A DNA stretch of 64,000 bases, taken from CAYSCX01 sp964429575 (GTDB lineage: Bacteria; Desulfobacterota; Binatia; Binatales; Binataceae). The stretch lies in the NCBI GenBank assembly GCA_964429575.1, contig CAYSCX010000002.1, positions 1 through 64,000 of the forward strand, given 5' to 3'. A model generated the notes under the pieces. It ran no database searches. It had not been told where the DNA came from and saw only the letters and a list, made by a program, of their open reading frames with translations. How positions within the stretch are numbered: position 1 is the stretch's first letter; each line of letters begins with the position of its first letter. This document shows, piece after piece, positions 36,274 to 45,400 of this stretch. Made by a program: the position numbers and the translations under genes.

Positions 36274-37614
36274 ATGGAAAGGGTTCATTTCATCTCATTA
36301 GGCTGTCCGAAGAACCTGATGGACAGTGAACTGATGCTCGGCGCGCTGGGCGCGGCGGGCTATGAGGTGACGCTCGATCCGAGTGAGGCACAGGTGGTGG
36401 TGGTGAACACCTGCGCGTTCATCGAGGCCGCGCGCAAGGAATCGCTGGACGCGATTATCGAGGCTGCGGAACTCAAGAAGCAGGGCGGCGCGACGCGGCT
36501 GGTGGTCGCGGGTTGCCTTGCGCAGCGTTACGGCGAGCAGCTTCGTGAGCAACTGCCGGAGGTTGATATTTTCGTCGGCACGGCGAATTTCCTGGACCTT
36601 CCCGATCTGTTGCGGCGGACCACGCCCGCCGAGAGCGTGCCGGTTCCGTACAGGGGAGCGGGGCACCTGCTGCCGCGCGCCGATGCGCCGCGGATGCGGC
36701 TGGGCGATTTCTACACGTCGTATCTGAAGGTCTCGGAGGGCTGCAACCATCGATGCGCGTTCTGCATCATCCCGAAGATTCGCGGGCTGCATGAAAGCCG
36801 CGCGCTCGACGACGTAGTCGTGCAGGCGCGATCGCTCGCGGAAGGCGGAGTGCGGGAACTGAATCTCATCGCGCAGGACCTGACCGCGTATGGACGTGAC
36901 CTCAATCCGCCGAGCACCCTCGCGGCCCTGCTGCGCGCCCTGTCGGCGGTCGATGGCATTCGATGGATCAGGCTTCTGTATTGTTATCCGAACTTCGTTA
37001 CCGACGAGTTGCTCGACGCGATCGCGGAGCTGCCCAAAGTCGTCAAATACATCGACATGCCGCTGCAGCACGGCGACGACGCGATGCTGCGCGCGATGCG
37101 GCGTGAGCGTTCGGCGGCATCGCTCGTGCGTCTGCTGGACAAGGTGCGAGCGCGCGTTCCGCAGGTCGCGCTGCGCACGTCGTTCATCGTGGGATTTCCG
37201 GGCGAGACCGACGCCGCGTTTCGAAATTTGGTCGGCTTTGTGCGCGCGGAGCAATTTGACCGGGTCGGCGTCTTCACATACTCGCGCGAGGAGAATACCG
37301 ACGCCCACGACATGGACGGGCAAGTCGCGGAGCGCGTCAAGCGCGCGCGTCGCGCCGAGCTGATGGAAGTGCAGTCCGCCATCTCACACCGCAAGAACCG
37401 CGAGCTGGTGGGCCAGGAAGTCGAGGTTTTGATCGAGGGGCCCGCACCGGGCCGCGCGCAAAAGCTGCGCGGACGGCTCGCGTCGCAGGCGCCCGAGATT
37501 GATGGAGCAGTGTTTCTGACCGGCGACGCGGAAGCGGGGGAATTTGTGAGCGCCCGAATCCACCGCGCCCAGACCTACGACTTGCATGGTGAGGTGACGG
37601 CGGCGATCGATTAA
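36274..37614 (+). CDS. rimO: Ribosomal protein S12 methylthiotransferase RimO
   Basis: 446-residue radical-SAM enzyme. The MTTase domain has three Fe-S cysteines (C11 in SLGCPKNLMDSE, C47 in VVNTCAFI, C81 in VAGCLAQR). The radical-SAM core has C157, C161 and C164 in GCNHRCAFCIIP, and a C-terminal TRAM domain follows. The SLGCPKN(L/R)xDSE start separates RimO from the tRNA enzyme MiaB. It adds a methylthio group to an Asp of S12. The start was placed at the ATG beginning the MTTase strand. Its TAA stop overlaps the AAAGGAGG of the downstream zinc-finger gene, so the two are probably co-transcribed. Confidence 0.94.
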   Translation: MERVHFISLGCPKNLMDSELMLGALGAAGYEVTLDPSEAQVVVVNTCAFIEAARKESLDAIIEAAELKKQGGATRLVVAGCLAQRYGEQLREQLPEVDIFVGTANFLDLPDLLRRTTPAESVPVPYRGAGHLLPRADAPRMRLGDFYTSYLKVSEGCNHRCAFCIIPKIRGLHESRALDDVVVQARSLAEGGVRELNLIAQDLTAYGRDLNPPSTLAALLRALSAVDGIRWIRLLYCYPNFVTDELLDAIAELPKVVKYIDMPLQHGDDAMLRAMRRERSAASLVRLLDKVRARVPQVALRTSFIVGFPGETDAAFRNLVGFVRAEQFDRVGVFTYSREENTDAHDMDGQVAERVKRARRAELMEVQSAISHRKNRELVGQEVEVLIEGPAPGRAQKLRGRLASQAPEIDGAVFLTGDAEAGEFVSARIHRAQTYDLHGEVTAAID

Positions 37615-37632
37615 AGGAGGCGGGTGCGAACC

Positions 37633-38088
37633 ATGCCAACCAAGAAAGCAGCAGCAGCAAACCGCAAGAAGTTTCTGCTCAAGGTCCGCGAGTGCCTCGC
37701 GGAAATGAAGCAGAAACTGATGGATGAAATCGACTCCGAGTTGCGCGCCGAGCGCGAGGGCAACAAGGACGAGGGCATGGACACATACGATCTCGCCTCC
37801 GAGGAGCGCGACCGCGAGATCTCATTCATCCTCTCGGACCGGGAGCGCCAGAAGATCAAGGAAATTGACGAGGCGCTCGAGCGGCTCGACGACGGCAGCT
37901 ACGGCGAGTGCGAATCATGCGGTCTGGAAATAGCGGAGGCGCGCCTCGATGCGCTGCCGTTTACCCGTCTATGCCGCGATTGCCAGCAGGAGCAGGAGCG
38001 CGAGGCGCGCACACAGCGCCGCTTCGACGAGGACCGCGGCACCTATCGCAAGATCGGCTCATCCGACAGCGACGAGGAGAGTCCGTAG
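37633..38088 (+). CDS. DksA/TraR-type C4 zinc-finger transcription factor
   Basis: 151 residues. A basic Ala/Lys N-terminus leads into a long coiled coil (residues 12-80) whose tip carries DTYDLASEERDREISF, in the place of the acidic tip residues of DksA. A four-Cys zinc finger follows (C93 and C96 in GECESCG, C114 and C117 in RLCRDCQQ), then a charged tail. Such proteins insert the coiled coil in the RNA polymerase secondary channel and tune transcription, often with ppGpp. AAAGGAGG precedes the gene; the ATG is preferred to a GTG only 3 bases from that site. Confidence 0.85.
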   Translation: MPTKKAAAANRKKFLLKVRECLAEMKQKLMDEIDSELRAEREGNKDEGMDTYDLASEERDREISFILSDRERQKIKEIDEALERLDDGSYGECESCGLEIAEARLDALPFTRLCRDCQQEQEREARTQRRFDEDRGTYRKIGSSDSDEESP

Positions 38089-38406
38089 CCGAGGGAGCGT
38101 GCGGCCGCTCCACCGGTCGCGACTGGCAATAACAGGAAGTGAGGCGTCGGCGAGCAACCGCTCCCGTTGGTCGCGATAGCTACCCAGCGTTCACGGGCGC
38201 ATCGCGATGCGCCCCTACGTAAGGCGGGGAGAGGGTTACGAGCGAGGTGGTCAGCGCGAAGCTGCGGTTGGCTTCGACTCGCCGGTTAATTCGCCGTACG
38301 AGATCGATACGCGCGACGGTCCTTTACCAGACAGTCGAAACGTAGCATCTTAGGTCGGGCGTCGAGTTGCGCAGGTGGGGCGAGTCGCGCAGTTCAAGAC
38401 GCTTTG
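38089..38406. other. Intergenic region with one palindromic repeat
   Basis: No gene is seen. Apart from the GGGCGCA palindrome and an adjacent GGGGAGAGGG, there is nothing recognisable; the promoter of the Mrp-like gene probably lies in the last 100 bases. Confidence 0.5.
38195..38214. repeat. GGGCGCA palindromic repeat, copy 4
   Basis: Twenty-base perfect palindrome identical to copy 1, followed by CTACGTAAGG. Confidence 0.7.
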
Positions 38407-39339
38407 ATGCGCATCTTCAGCGACACAGAATCATCTCCAGCCGGCGAATCGCAGCTAGCCGATGAACTCGCGCGCGTGCGCGCGAACCTATCCGGCGTGA
38501 AGGCGATCGTTGCCTTGGCGAGCGCGAAAGGCGGCGTGGGCAAGAGCATACTTGCGGTGAACATTGGCGCGACGCTCGCGCTGGCGGGGCGTAAGGTCGC
38601 GATCGTCGATGCCGACCTGAATTCACCAAGCGTGCCGACCATGCTCGGCATCAAGATGCCGCGCCGCTATCCGATGACCGAGGGAATCGAGCCGGCGCAG
38701 GGTCCGCTGGGGATTCGCGTCATCGCGAGCGACCTGATTCCGGGCGGCGAACCGCCGCCGCCAAGCTTTGTCGAGACGGAATCGCCGGAGCCGGAGAGCA
38801 ACGGGCTGGCGCTCGCCGAGTTGGGCGCGGCCAAGACGCTGCGCCAGATATTGGCGCAGGCGCGGTTCGGCGAGCTTGATCTCGTCATCATTGATCTCGC
38901 GCCCGGCGTCGAGGAGCTGCATCGGCTCTCACGCGCGTGCGAGCGGTTCGCGACAGTACTTGTGAGTCATCCGGACCACCACGCCGTCGAGGCGGCGCGG
39001 AGATTTCTGCGCCTCGCGGCGGAATCGCACACGCCGGTGGCGGCGGTCGTCGAGAACATGGTCGGATTCAACTGCGACAACTGCCGTTCGGTACGTCCGC
39101 TGTTGCCCTCGGGCGACCTGCCCGCGCTGGTCAGGGAATTCGGCCTGCCGGTGCTGGCGCGTTTGGCGTTTGACCCGCGGCTCGCCGAGACTGCATCGCG
39201 CGGCACGCTGTTCGTACGCGATTACGCGGACACTCCGCTGGCGAAGCAGGTTGGAGAAGTTGCCCGCCAGATCGAGACGCTGGCCGGCGCGCGCAGGGCG
39301 GAGGATTCGAGCATCTCCGCCGCGGTTCGCGAGTACTGA
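38407..39339 (+). CDS. Mrp/MinD-family P-loop ATPase with CxxC
   Basis: 310 residues, SIMIBI-class ATPase with a deviant Walker A (SAKGGVGKS, residues 39-47), switch I-type DADLNSPSVP and Walker B-like IIDLAPG. ENMVGFNCDNC holds a CxxC (C223, C226) in the place where Mrp/NBP35 proteins bind a bridging Fe-S cluster. This suggests an iron-sulfur carrier (ApbC-like) rather than a division-site MinD. The MIP18-like N-terminal domain of some Mrp proteins is missing. An alternative is a flagellar or septum MinD-like ATPase, for which the CxxC would be unexpected. The stop is directly next to the stop of the convergent gene. Confidence 0.8.
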   Translation: MRIFSDTESSPAGESQLADELARVRANLSGVKAIVALASAKGGVGKSILAVNIGATLALAGRKVAIVDADLNSPSVPTMLGIKMPRRYPMTEGIEPAQGPLGIRVIASDLIPGGEPPPPSFVETESPEPESNGLALAELGAAKTLRQILAQARFGELDLVIIDLAPGVEELHRLSRACERFATVLVSHPDHHAVEAARRFLRLAAESHTPVAAVVENMVGFNCDNCRSVRPLLPSGDLPALVREFGLPVLARLAFDPRLAETASRGTLFVRDYADTPLAKQVGEVARQIETLAGARRAEDSSISAAVREY

Positions 39340-41106
39340 TTAGTCCTCATCGCCCGGGGAATCGTCGTTGGCGTCGCTCGCACCAATGAGGGTGTCGGAG
39401 CGCCGCGAGAACTCGAACATTCCAGCACCGCGCTGCTCGCCGAGTATGAACGTCGCGAATCCAAGCGCGGTGTAGATGCGCGTTTGGCCGGGGCCCGGAC
39501 GCGAGAGCGGAATGAAGCTCTCGACGTGTCCGATGAGTGATGCAACTCGACCGTCCTGCGGGTGAGTGACTCGCGCGGCCACGGACACCGGCGGCGCGTC
39601 GATTGCGGGCGCATCGATCTCCACCCGGGATACCTCGCAATCGGACCAACCGCTCGTTCCGAGGACGCGGCCGCTGCGCTGCTCGCCGCCACCGTCAACT
39701 GTCACTGAACGCAATTCCAACGCGTGCGCCCCTGCGCCACCAGCGAAGCACGCCCACATCATGCGGCGAGACTCGAATTGCTGCGGTCCGATGCCGGTGA
39801 ATGAAAGACCTGCGCGCGCAACCGCGTTGATCGCGGTTGTCGCACCCGCGAGTTTCACGGCGCCCTGGGCCGCGCCGAACGATGAGGGCGGTGAGGCGGG
39901 TTGTTCAGCACCGCCCAGCGTCGCGAACGCTTCGGCGAAATCAACCGAGCCCGGTGCGAGCGCGAGATGCGCGCGCACGTCCATCGATGGATCGAGTTGG
40001 CCGTCCGAGAGTGCGCGTTCGATGCTCAGGTAGGCGGCGCCGTCGGGGACGATCACCGCGGGGCCCGCAAAGCGCAGGTCGAGTCCACCGTCGCGCGCGG
40101 CGAGCGAAAGCGGTCCCAGCGAGAGGGTTCCATTCGAGCGGCCGACCGCGCCCTCGCCGGTGAAAAGCGCAACGCGGCGGCGGCCGAGCAGCATCATGAT
40201 GCGCGCGCCGAATCCGCCGGGGCCGAGATCGAAACTCGCCATCGCGCCGATGCGCACGACCGGATCGAAAAATTCGATGCCTACGCGCGATGGCGGCGCG
40301 ACGGGCGCCGCCCGCGGCGCGACGGGGCGGGGCGCATGCGTGCGAACGACCGTGAGCGTCTCGCGCGCGCGTGCGGCTGGTGCGGCAGGGCGATGATTTG
40401 AGAACGCATGCGCAATTGCGTCGATGGAGTGCTTGCGCAGATCGCCCGGCATTCTCACGGCCACTGAGAGCTCAAGTTGCGCGGCGTCAACGGCGCCGTG
40501 CGCCGAGATAGAGGCGATTTTGGAAAGAGCCGGGTTCGGACTTTCGCGGTGGCGCGCCGTGAAGGCCTGCAACAGGTTGTGCGCGCCGCCTGCCGGGTAG
40601 CGCATGCCATGGCTTGCGCTGATGCCGCAGACGCGAAGACGCTCAGCGAGCGCGGCAAGAGTGCCGTTGATGAATTCGTCGCTCGCGGAAACTCGCGCGC
40701 CGCCGGGTGGGCGCAATTCCATCCCGAATCGGCGAAGCCCGAGACCAAAGTCGATGCGCGGCTCGATGATGTTCCAGCCATGAATCAGCAGGACGGCCAC
40801 ACGGCGGTTGGCGCTGACGAGTGATTCAAGTTTCTGCGCGATCAACTCGAGCAGCCAGGGCGCGTCAGCGATAAGCTGCGGCAGGCGATTGCAGTCGAGC
40901 TGGTTGCGGTCCATCGCGGCATTGATGATCGCGGGTGCATCGAGCCGACGCGCGAGCTCGCGGGTAATCTCCGCGGTGTGGAGATCGTTGACCTTGGGAT
41001 TCAGCCGCGCGCGCGACGCGGAACCTGCCCTGCCACCGTGGGGCGCAATCAGCAGGATTGGCGCGCGGCCGTCGATCGTTTCGATCCAGGGTTCGATGCG
41101 GTTCAT
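39340..41106 (-). CDS. N-formylglutamate amidohydrolase-like domain fused to a lipocalin-like beta domain
   Basis: 588 residues. The N-terminal ~240 residues resemble the N-formylglutamate amidohydrolase fold: LIAPHGGR (H23), a metal-site-like NDLHTAEITRELA (D41, H43, E46) and LLIHGWN (H109). An Ala/Arg/Pro linker follows, then a ~300-residue beta-rich region (VGIEFFDPVVRIGAMASFDL, GAVKLAGATTAIN, ALGFATFILGEQRGAGMFEF). That region looks like the paired-lipocalin (AttH/CrtC or DUF7064) group. It is the last gene of the lipid cluster, 19 bases after the phosphatidylcholine synthase gene, so a hydrophobic ligand is plausible. Both domain calls rest on pattern only; the function is unknown. Confidence 0.6.
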   Translation of the reverse strand: MNRIEPWIETIDGRAPILLIAPHGGRAGSASRARLNPKVNDLHTAEITRELARRLDAPAIINAAMDRNQLDCNRLPQLIADAPWLLELIAQKLESLVSANRRVAVLLIHGWNIIEPRIDFGLGLRRFGMELRPPGGARVSASDEFINGTLAALAERLRVCGISASHGMRYPAGGAHNLLQAFTARHRESPNPALSKIASISAHGAVDAAQLELSVAVRMPGDLRKHSIDAIAHAFSNHRPAAPAARARETLTVVRTHAPRPVAPRAAPVAPPSRVGIEFFDPVVRIGAMASFDLGPGGFGARIMMLLGRRRVALFTGEGAVGRSNGTLSLGPLSLAARDGGLDLRFAGPAVIVPDGAAYLSIERALSDGQLDPSMDVRAHLALAPGSVDFAEAFATLGGAEQPASPPSSFGAAQGAVKLAGATTAINAVARAGLSFTGIGPQQFESRRMMWACFAGGAGAHALELRSVTVDGGGEQRSGRVLGTSGWSDCEVSRVEIDAPAIDAPPVSVAARVTHPQDGRVASLIGHVESFIPLSRPGPGQTRIYTALGFATFILGEQRGAGMFEFSRRSDTLIGASDANDDSPGDED

Positions 41107-41125
41107 CGGCCGGCCCGCGGCTCGC

Positions 41126-41851
41126 TCATCCGCCGCTGCGCGCGGAAACAAGCCGGTTGCGGGAAACGATGGAGTACGCTTGGAGCGCGAACGACGCGAG
41201 CAGGTAATACGCGATGTACGCGAGCGAGATGAAAAGTAGAACCGGATTCACTACCGGCAGGCCAATGAGCAGCGCGACGGTCGCGAAGCCCCAGATAATC
41301 CCGAGTGTGATCGTGATTGGCCGCAGCGGCACGGTGCGATTTGGATAGATGAATTTGATCGGGATGAAGGTCATCACGGCGAACAGAAACAAGATTGCGT
41401 AATTCGCGAGCAGGTTCATATCGAGGCAGTAGAGGTAGAAGGCGACCAGATTCCAGTATGACGGGAAGCCGAGGAAGTAGTGGTCGTCGGTCTTTGCATT
41501 GGTTTGGCAGAAGCCGTAGGCGCTTGCGACCGCGACGAAGCTCGCGAGCGTGAGGCCCGCAAAGCCGGTGCCTACGATGCCCGCTTCGAGCAACAGGAAC
41601 ACGGGCGCGATAGTGTAGGTCAGGTAATCGACGATGTTGTCGAGCAACGTTCCGTCGAAGGCCGGAACGCGTAGCTTGACCTGGAATGCACGCGCGAGCG
41701 GACCGTCACTCGCGTCGATGACGGTCGCGATCGCCATGGCGATGAACGACGAACGGAAGCCGCCGGCCGCGGCGAAATGGATGGCGAGCAGGCCGAGCGC
41801 CGCGCCGAGCGCGGTGTACAGATGCACGCCCCATGCGAATACGCGGAGCAT
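41126..41851 (-). CDS. pcs: Phosphatidylcholine synthase (CDP-alcohol phosphatidyltransferase family)
   Basis: 241 residues with about eight membrane helices. The CDP-alcohol phosphatidyltransferase motif is spread over DASDGPLAR and FDGTLLDNIVD. KTDDHYFLGFPSYWNLVAF and TFIPIKFIYPNRTVPLRP match the pattern of rhizobial-type Pcs rather than Pss or PgsA. Pcs condenses choline with CDP-diacylglycerol in the inner membrane. AAGGAG sits just before the chosen ATG, though close (about 3 bases); a TTG 16 codons upstream, two bases after the previous stop, is a real alternative. Its place in the cluster implies that the product lipids include choline head groups. Confidence 0.85.
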   Translation of the reverse strand: MLRVFAWGVHLYTALGAALGLLAIHFAAAGGFRSSFIAMAIATVIDASDGPLARAFQVKLRVPAFDGTLLDNIVDYLTYTIAPVFLLLEAGIVGTGFAGLTLASFVAVASAYGFCQTNAKTDDHYFLGFPSYWNLVAFYLYCLDMNLLANYAILFLFAVMTFIPIKFIYPNRTVPLRPITITLGIIWGFATVALLIGLPVVNPVLLFISLAYIAYYLLASFALQAYSIVSRNRLVSARSGG

Positions 41852-41900
41852 CCGCTCCTTGGGCAGAGCAGCGGACCGGGCGCGCGGAGTTGATGCCAAA

Positions 41901-42437
41901 CTAGCGCCCCGGCTTATGGTCGCGGGGCCCGAAATAATCCTCCAGCACCGTCATGAAGGGTCCGCACGCGCGTCGTTTCTTGACGTGCGCCATTGCCTCA
42001 TCGAGCGACATGCCTCGGTGCGCCCGCAGATAGCCGATCGCCAGGGTAGGGGCGCGATTGACGCCGCCATTGCAATGCAGATACACGCGCTCGCGCGAAT
42101 CGATCAACGCGTGCAAGTCGCCCAGCGCGCGCGCTAGATGTTCGCGCATCGCATCGGCGCTGCCATCGGGAATCGGCGTGCGCACGAGAGTGATTCCGTA
42201 TTCCGTGTAGACGCGCGCGAGTTTCCGGATGTCGAGCGCGTGAGCGCTGAGGTCGTGGTCATCCTGAAGGTTGTGAACCGCGGTGACTTGGTAGGTGTCG
42301 CGCAGCCATTCGACGTCGCGATCGCGCGGATACTCGCCGATGAGCAGTTCGGGGAGGATTTCGCTGACGGAGGGGCGGCCGTCATGGCGCCCAGACCGTC
42401 CTTCGCCCTCAGGACCTTTTTCGAACCAGTTGACCAC
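41901..42437 (-). CDS. Dual-specificity (DSP-type) phosphatase
   Basis: 178 residues with the cysteine-phosphatase loop HCNGGVNRAPT (C122, R128) and an upstream general-acid candidate in TPIPDGSAD. The pattern ILPELLIGEYPRDRDVEWL and VTAVHNLQDDHDL is typical of DSP proteins acting on phosphoproteins or on phospholipid head groups (PTPMT1-like phosphatidylglycerophosphate phosphatases are members). Its place directly before pcs suggests a phospholipid substrate, but that is inference. The start is a GTG 55 bases after the previous stop; a longer frame exists but overlaps the upstream gene by 200 bases with unlikely composition. Confidence 0.75.
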   Translation of the reverse strand: MVNWFEKGPEGEGRSGRHDGRPSVSEILPELLIGEYPRDRDVEWLRDTYQVTAVHNLQDDHDLSAHALDIRKLARVYTEYGITLVRTPIPDGSADAMREHLARALGDLHALIDSRERVYLHCNGGVNRAPTLAIGYLRAHRGMSLDEAMAHVKKRRACGPFMTVLEDYFGPRDHKPGR

Positions 42438-42492
42438 CGGGACAAGTTTAGCGTTACGCGGGCGGGGTGCGCCACACGACGCGCCGCGATGG

Positions 42493-45400
42493 TCAGCCTT
42501 TGGCGTGCTTGCGGCCGCGACCGTTGGCGATGCCGGTAGCGGCGCGGGCGGGGGTTTTGTGATTGCGTGACTCTCGGACAATCGCGACTGCCGTTTCAGG
42601 AGCGGGGCGGGCAGCTCGCGGTGAACCCGCGAGCGCAAGCACGGCATTGCGAAGATGGCCGGAAACCGTGCGATACGCGCCGGCGCCTTCGGCATTGTCG
42701 GCGATCGACTGCAATTGCGCGGCAGTGATCACGCGGCCGATGCGCACCTCAACCGGGCGGCGTCGCGGAATAAGCGCGCCCTTGCCAAGCACGTCGTGGG
42801 TACCGCTGATGAGCAACGGCAGGACGTCGACACCGCTGCGCAGCGCGAGATAGCCCGCGCCGCTCTTGAACTCGTGCACCGCGCCATCGGGCGAGCGAGT
42901 CCCCTCGGGGAACATCAGGACGCTTTTGCCGGCGGCGAGTTGCGCGATGGCTTCGTCGAGCGATTCCATCTGCGCCCGCTCGCGGTCAAACGGGATCATG
43001 GTCGTCAGGTTTGCGGCGAGGATGCGGCGCGCGGGCGTATTGAAGAAGTAGTCCTTTGCGGCAAGCACGATCAGGTCGTCGCCGTGGCGGCCGAGAGCAT
43101 GGCCGGCCAATCCGAAATCGAGATGGCTGGCGTGGTTCGCCACCACCAGCACGTTGCGGTTGGCCGGAACGTTGCCGCGACCGAGTATGCGCGGCTTGAG
43201 CCAGGCGTCGAACAGCGTGCGCTGCGTACGCCGCAGCGCCGCACGCGCGAGGTTGCGGAGCGGGGCTGGAAGCGACGGTGTAAACGGGTCCGCGAAGCGC
43301 GCATACGACGGCAGCTTCACCCTTGCCGCGCCATTGGAGGCTCGCGCGACCTGCTGGAGGTCAGCGACCGTGCGCAGGTCCGCCATCTCTTCGGAGCCAA
43401 TCTCGCGGCCCGCCCGCTCGCCGATACGCTCACCGAGTTCAGCAAGCGCCAGCGAATCGAGGCCGAGGTCCTCGATGAGCCGGGTCGCCGGAGTGATTTC
43501 GATCGGCTCGCTCGCAACCTGCGCGAGCGCCTCCGCGAGCCATCCCTCGACCTCCGCACCGACCGCCGGCGTCGCGGCCGCGTCGGCATCGAGCATCCGG
43601 CGGATCAGCCCGGCGACCTCGCCACGCTTCACCTTGCGCGTGCGCGTCCGAGGAAGCTCCGAGTCGGTGAAGCGCAAAATGCGGATTCGTTTGTGAGGGC
43701 TTAAGCCAGCGGCGGCCTTGTCGAAATGAGCGCGCAGCTGGTCCTCGACCGATCGCCGGCTCTCGCCGCGCGCGTAGGCAGGGACGGCGAGCGCGGCGAC
43801 CTGCTCGCCCTGTCCAACCTTGATGCCGACCACCGCGAGTTCTTTGAGGTACTGCGAACGGCCGTAGGCTTCCTCGAGTTCCTCGATGTAAACATTGTTG
43901 CCGCCGGAATCGACGATGACTTCCTTGGCCCGGCCGACGATGAACAGGCGGCCGTCGGCGTCGAAGCGGCCGAGATCGCCGGTGTGAAGCCAGCCGTCCT
44001 TCAAGACTTCGTCAGTCGCGGCATGGTTTCGGTAGTAACCTGACATGACGTTGGGACCGCGCGCGACGATCTCGCCAACGTCTTCGACCGCACCGTCAAG
44101 GCGGACTTCCACGCCCGAGAGCGGTTTTCCGACGGAGCCGGGCATCACCGGCTCATCGGGATGCGCGGCGCTCAGCACCGGTGCGGCCTCGGTGAGTCCG
44201 TAACCCTCGATCAGCCTTATCCCGATGTCGTTGAAAAACTCCGCAACGCGATGCGGTAGCGCAGCGCCACCGCTGACCGCCAGCTTGAGGCGTCCGCCGA
44301 GCGCACTGTGTGCCTGGCTAAAGAGCGTCGAGCCCAGGTTTATGCCGGAATTTCGGTCGAGGCGGCGGTTGAGTTCGCGCAGTTGATCGAAGGCGGCAGA
44401 GAAAAACGGTCCGCGCGATTCGACCTCGTCGATGATGCGCCGGTGGATCGCTTCCCATACGGCGGGCACGCCGATCAGCGCGGTTGGGCGTGTGTCGGCG
44501 AGCGTGCGGCCAAGCGTGCGCGCATCGACGCTGTGCGGATACACCAGAGTCGCTCCGCTCGCGAGCGGAAGCAGCATTCCGCAGGTGAACTCAAACGTGT
44601 GGTGGAGCGGTAGCAGCGACAGCACGATGTCGTCGCCGTCGAGCGCGAACACCCGCGCGAGCATTCCGACCTCCGCGCAGAAGTTCCCGTGCGAGAGCAT
44701 CACGCCCTTGGGCGCACCGGTTGTACCGGAGGTGAACACGATCGATGCGAGCGCCTTGCGCTCGGCCGCAGCCAACTCGGGCACATCGCGGCCGACGACG
44801 AACGGGCGGGCAAGCTCGCCGAGTTCAATTTCGAGCAGCTTGCCCGCGGCATCCGTCATCCCGCGGCCGAGCCGCTCGCGCACCGCAGCCGAGACGAGCG
44901 CGGTGCTCGGCTCTGCGATCTTGCAGATGGGCGCGAGTTCGTCGGCGGTGATCAGATGGTCGAGCGGCGCCGCGATCGCGCCGGCGCTGAGAATGCCGAA
45001 GTATGCGACGACCCAATCCGGCGAGTTCTCGCTGATTAAGAGGACCCGGTCGCCGTGCTTGACACCTCGCTTCAGGAGCGCGAGTGCGGCGCGGCGCACT
45101 CGGTCGCGAAGCTCGCGGTAGGTAATCGTAGTCTTCTCGCCGGACTGCTTTTGCGCGACCAACGCGGGGCGTGCCCCATAGCGCTCCGCCGCGCGGTCGA
45201 GCATGTCGAGCAGGTTGCGGAACCGCGGCAGCGGCCGCGCGCGTCCCCTGGTGTGGAGTTCGAGCTGCGGGAAAATGTGCTTGCGCAGGCCCGGCACATT
45301 GACGTTAAGCCAATAGTCGTACCAGTCGATCTTGTGCGGTTCATACGGATGGCGTGCGGCGTCAGCGGGCCGCAGCGACGAGTACAGCGTGCGGATGTTC

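Noticed and set aside
42655..43704. 349-codon plus-strand frame
   Set aside because: Antisense of the PlsC/ACP end of the multidomain enzyme, whose motifs are intact.
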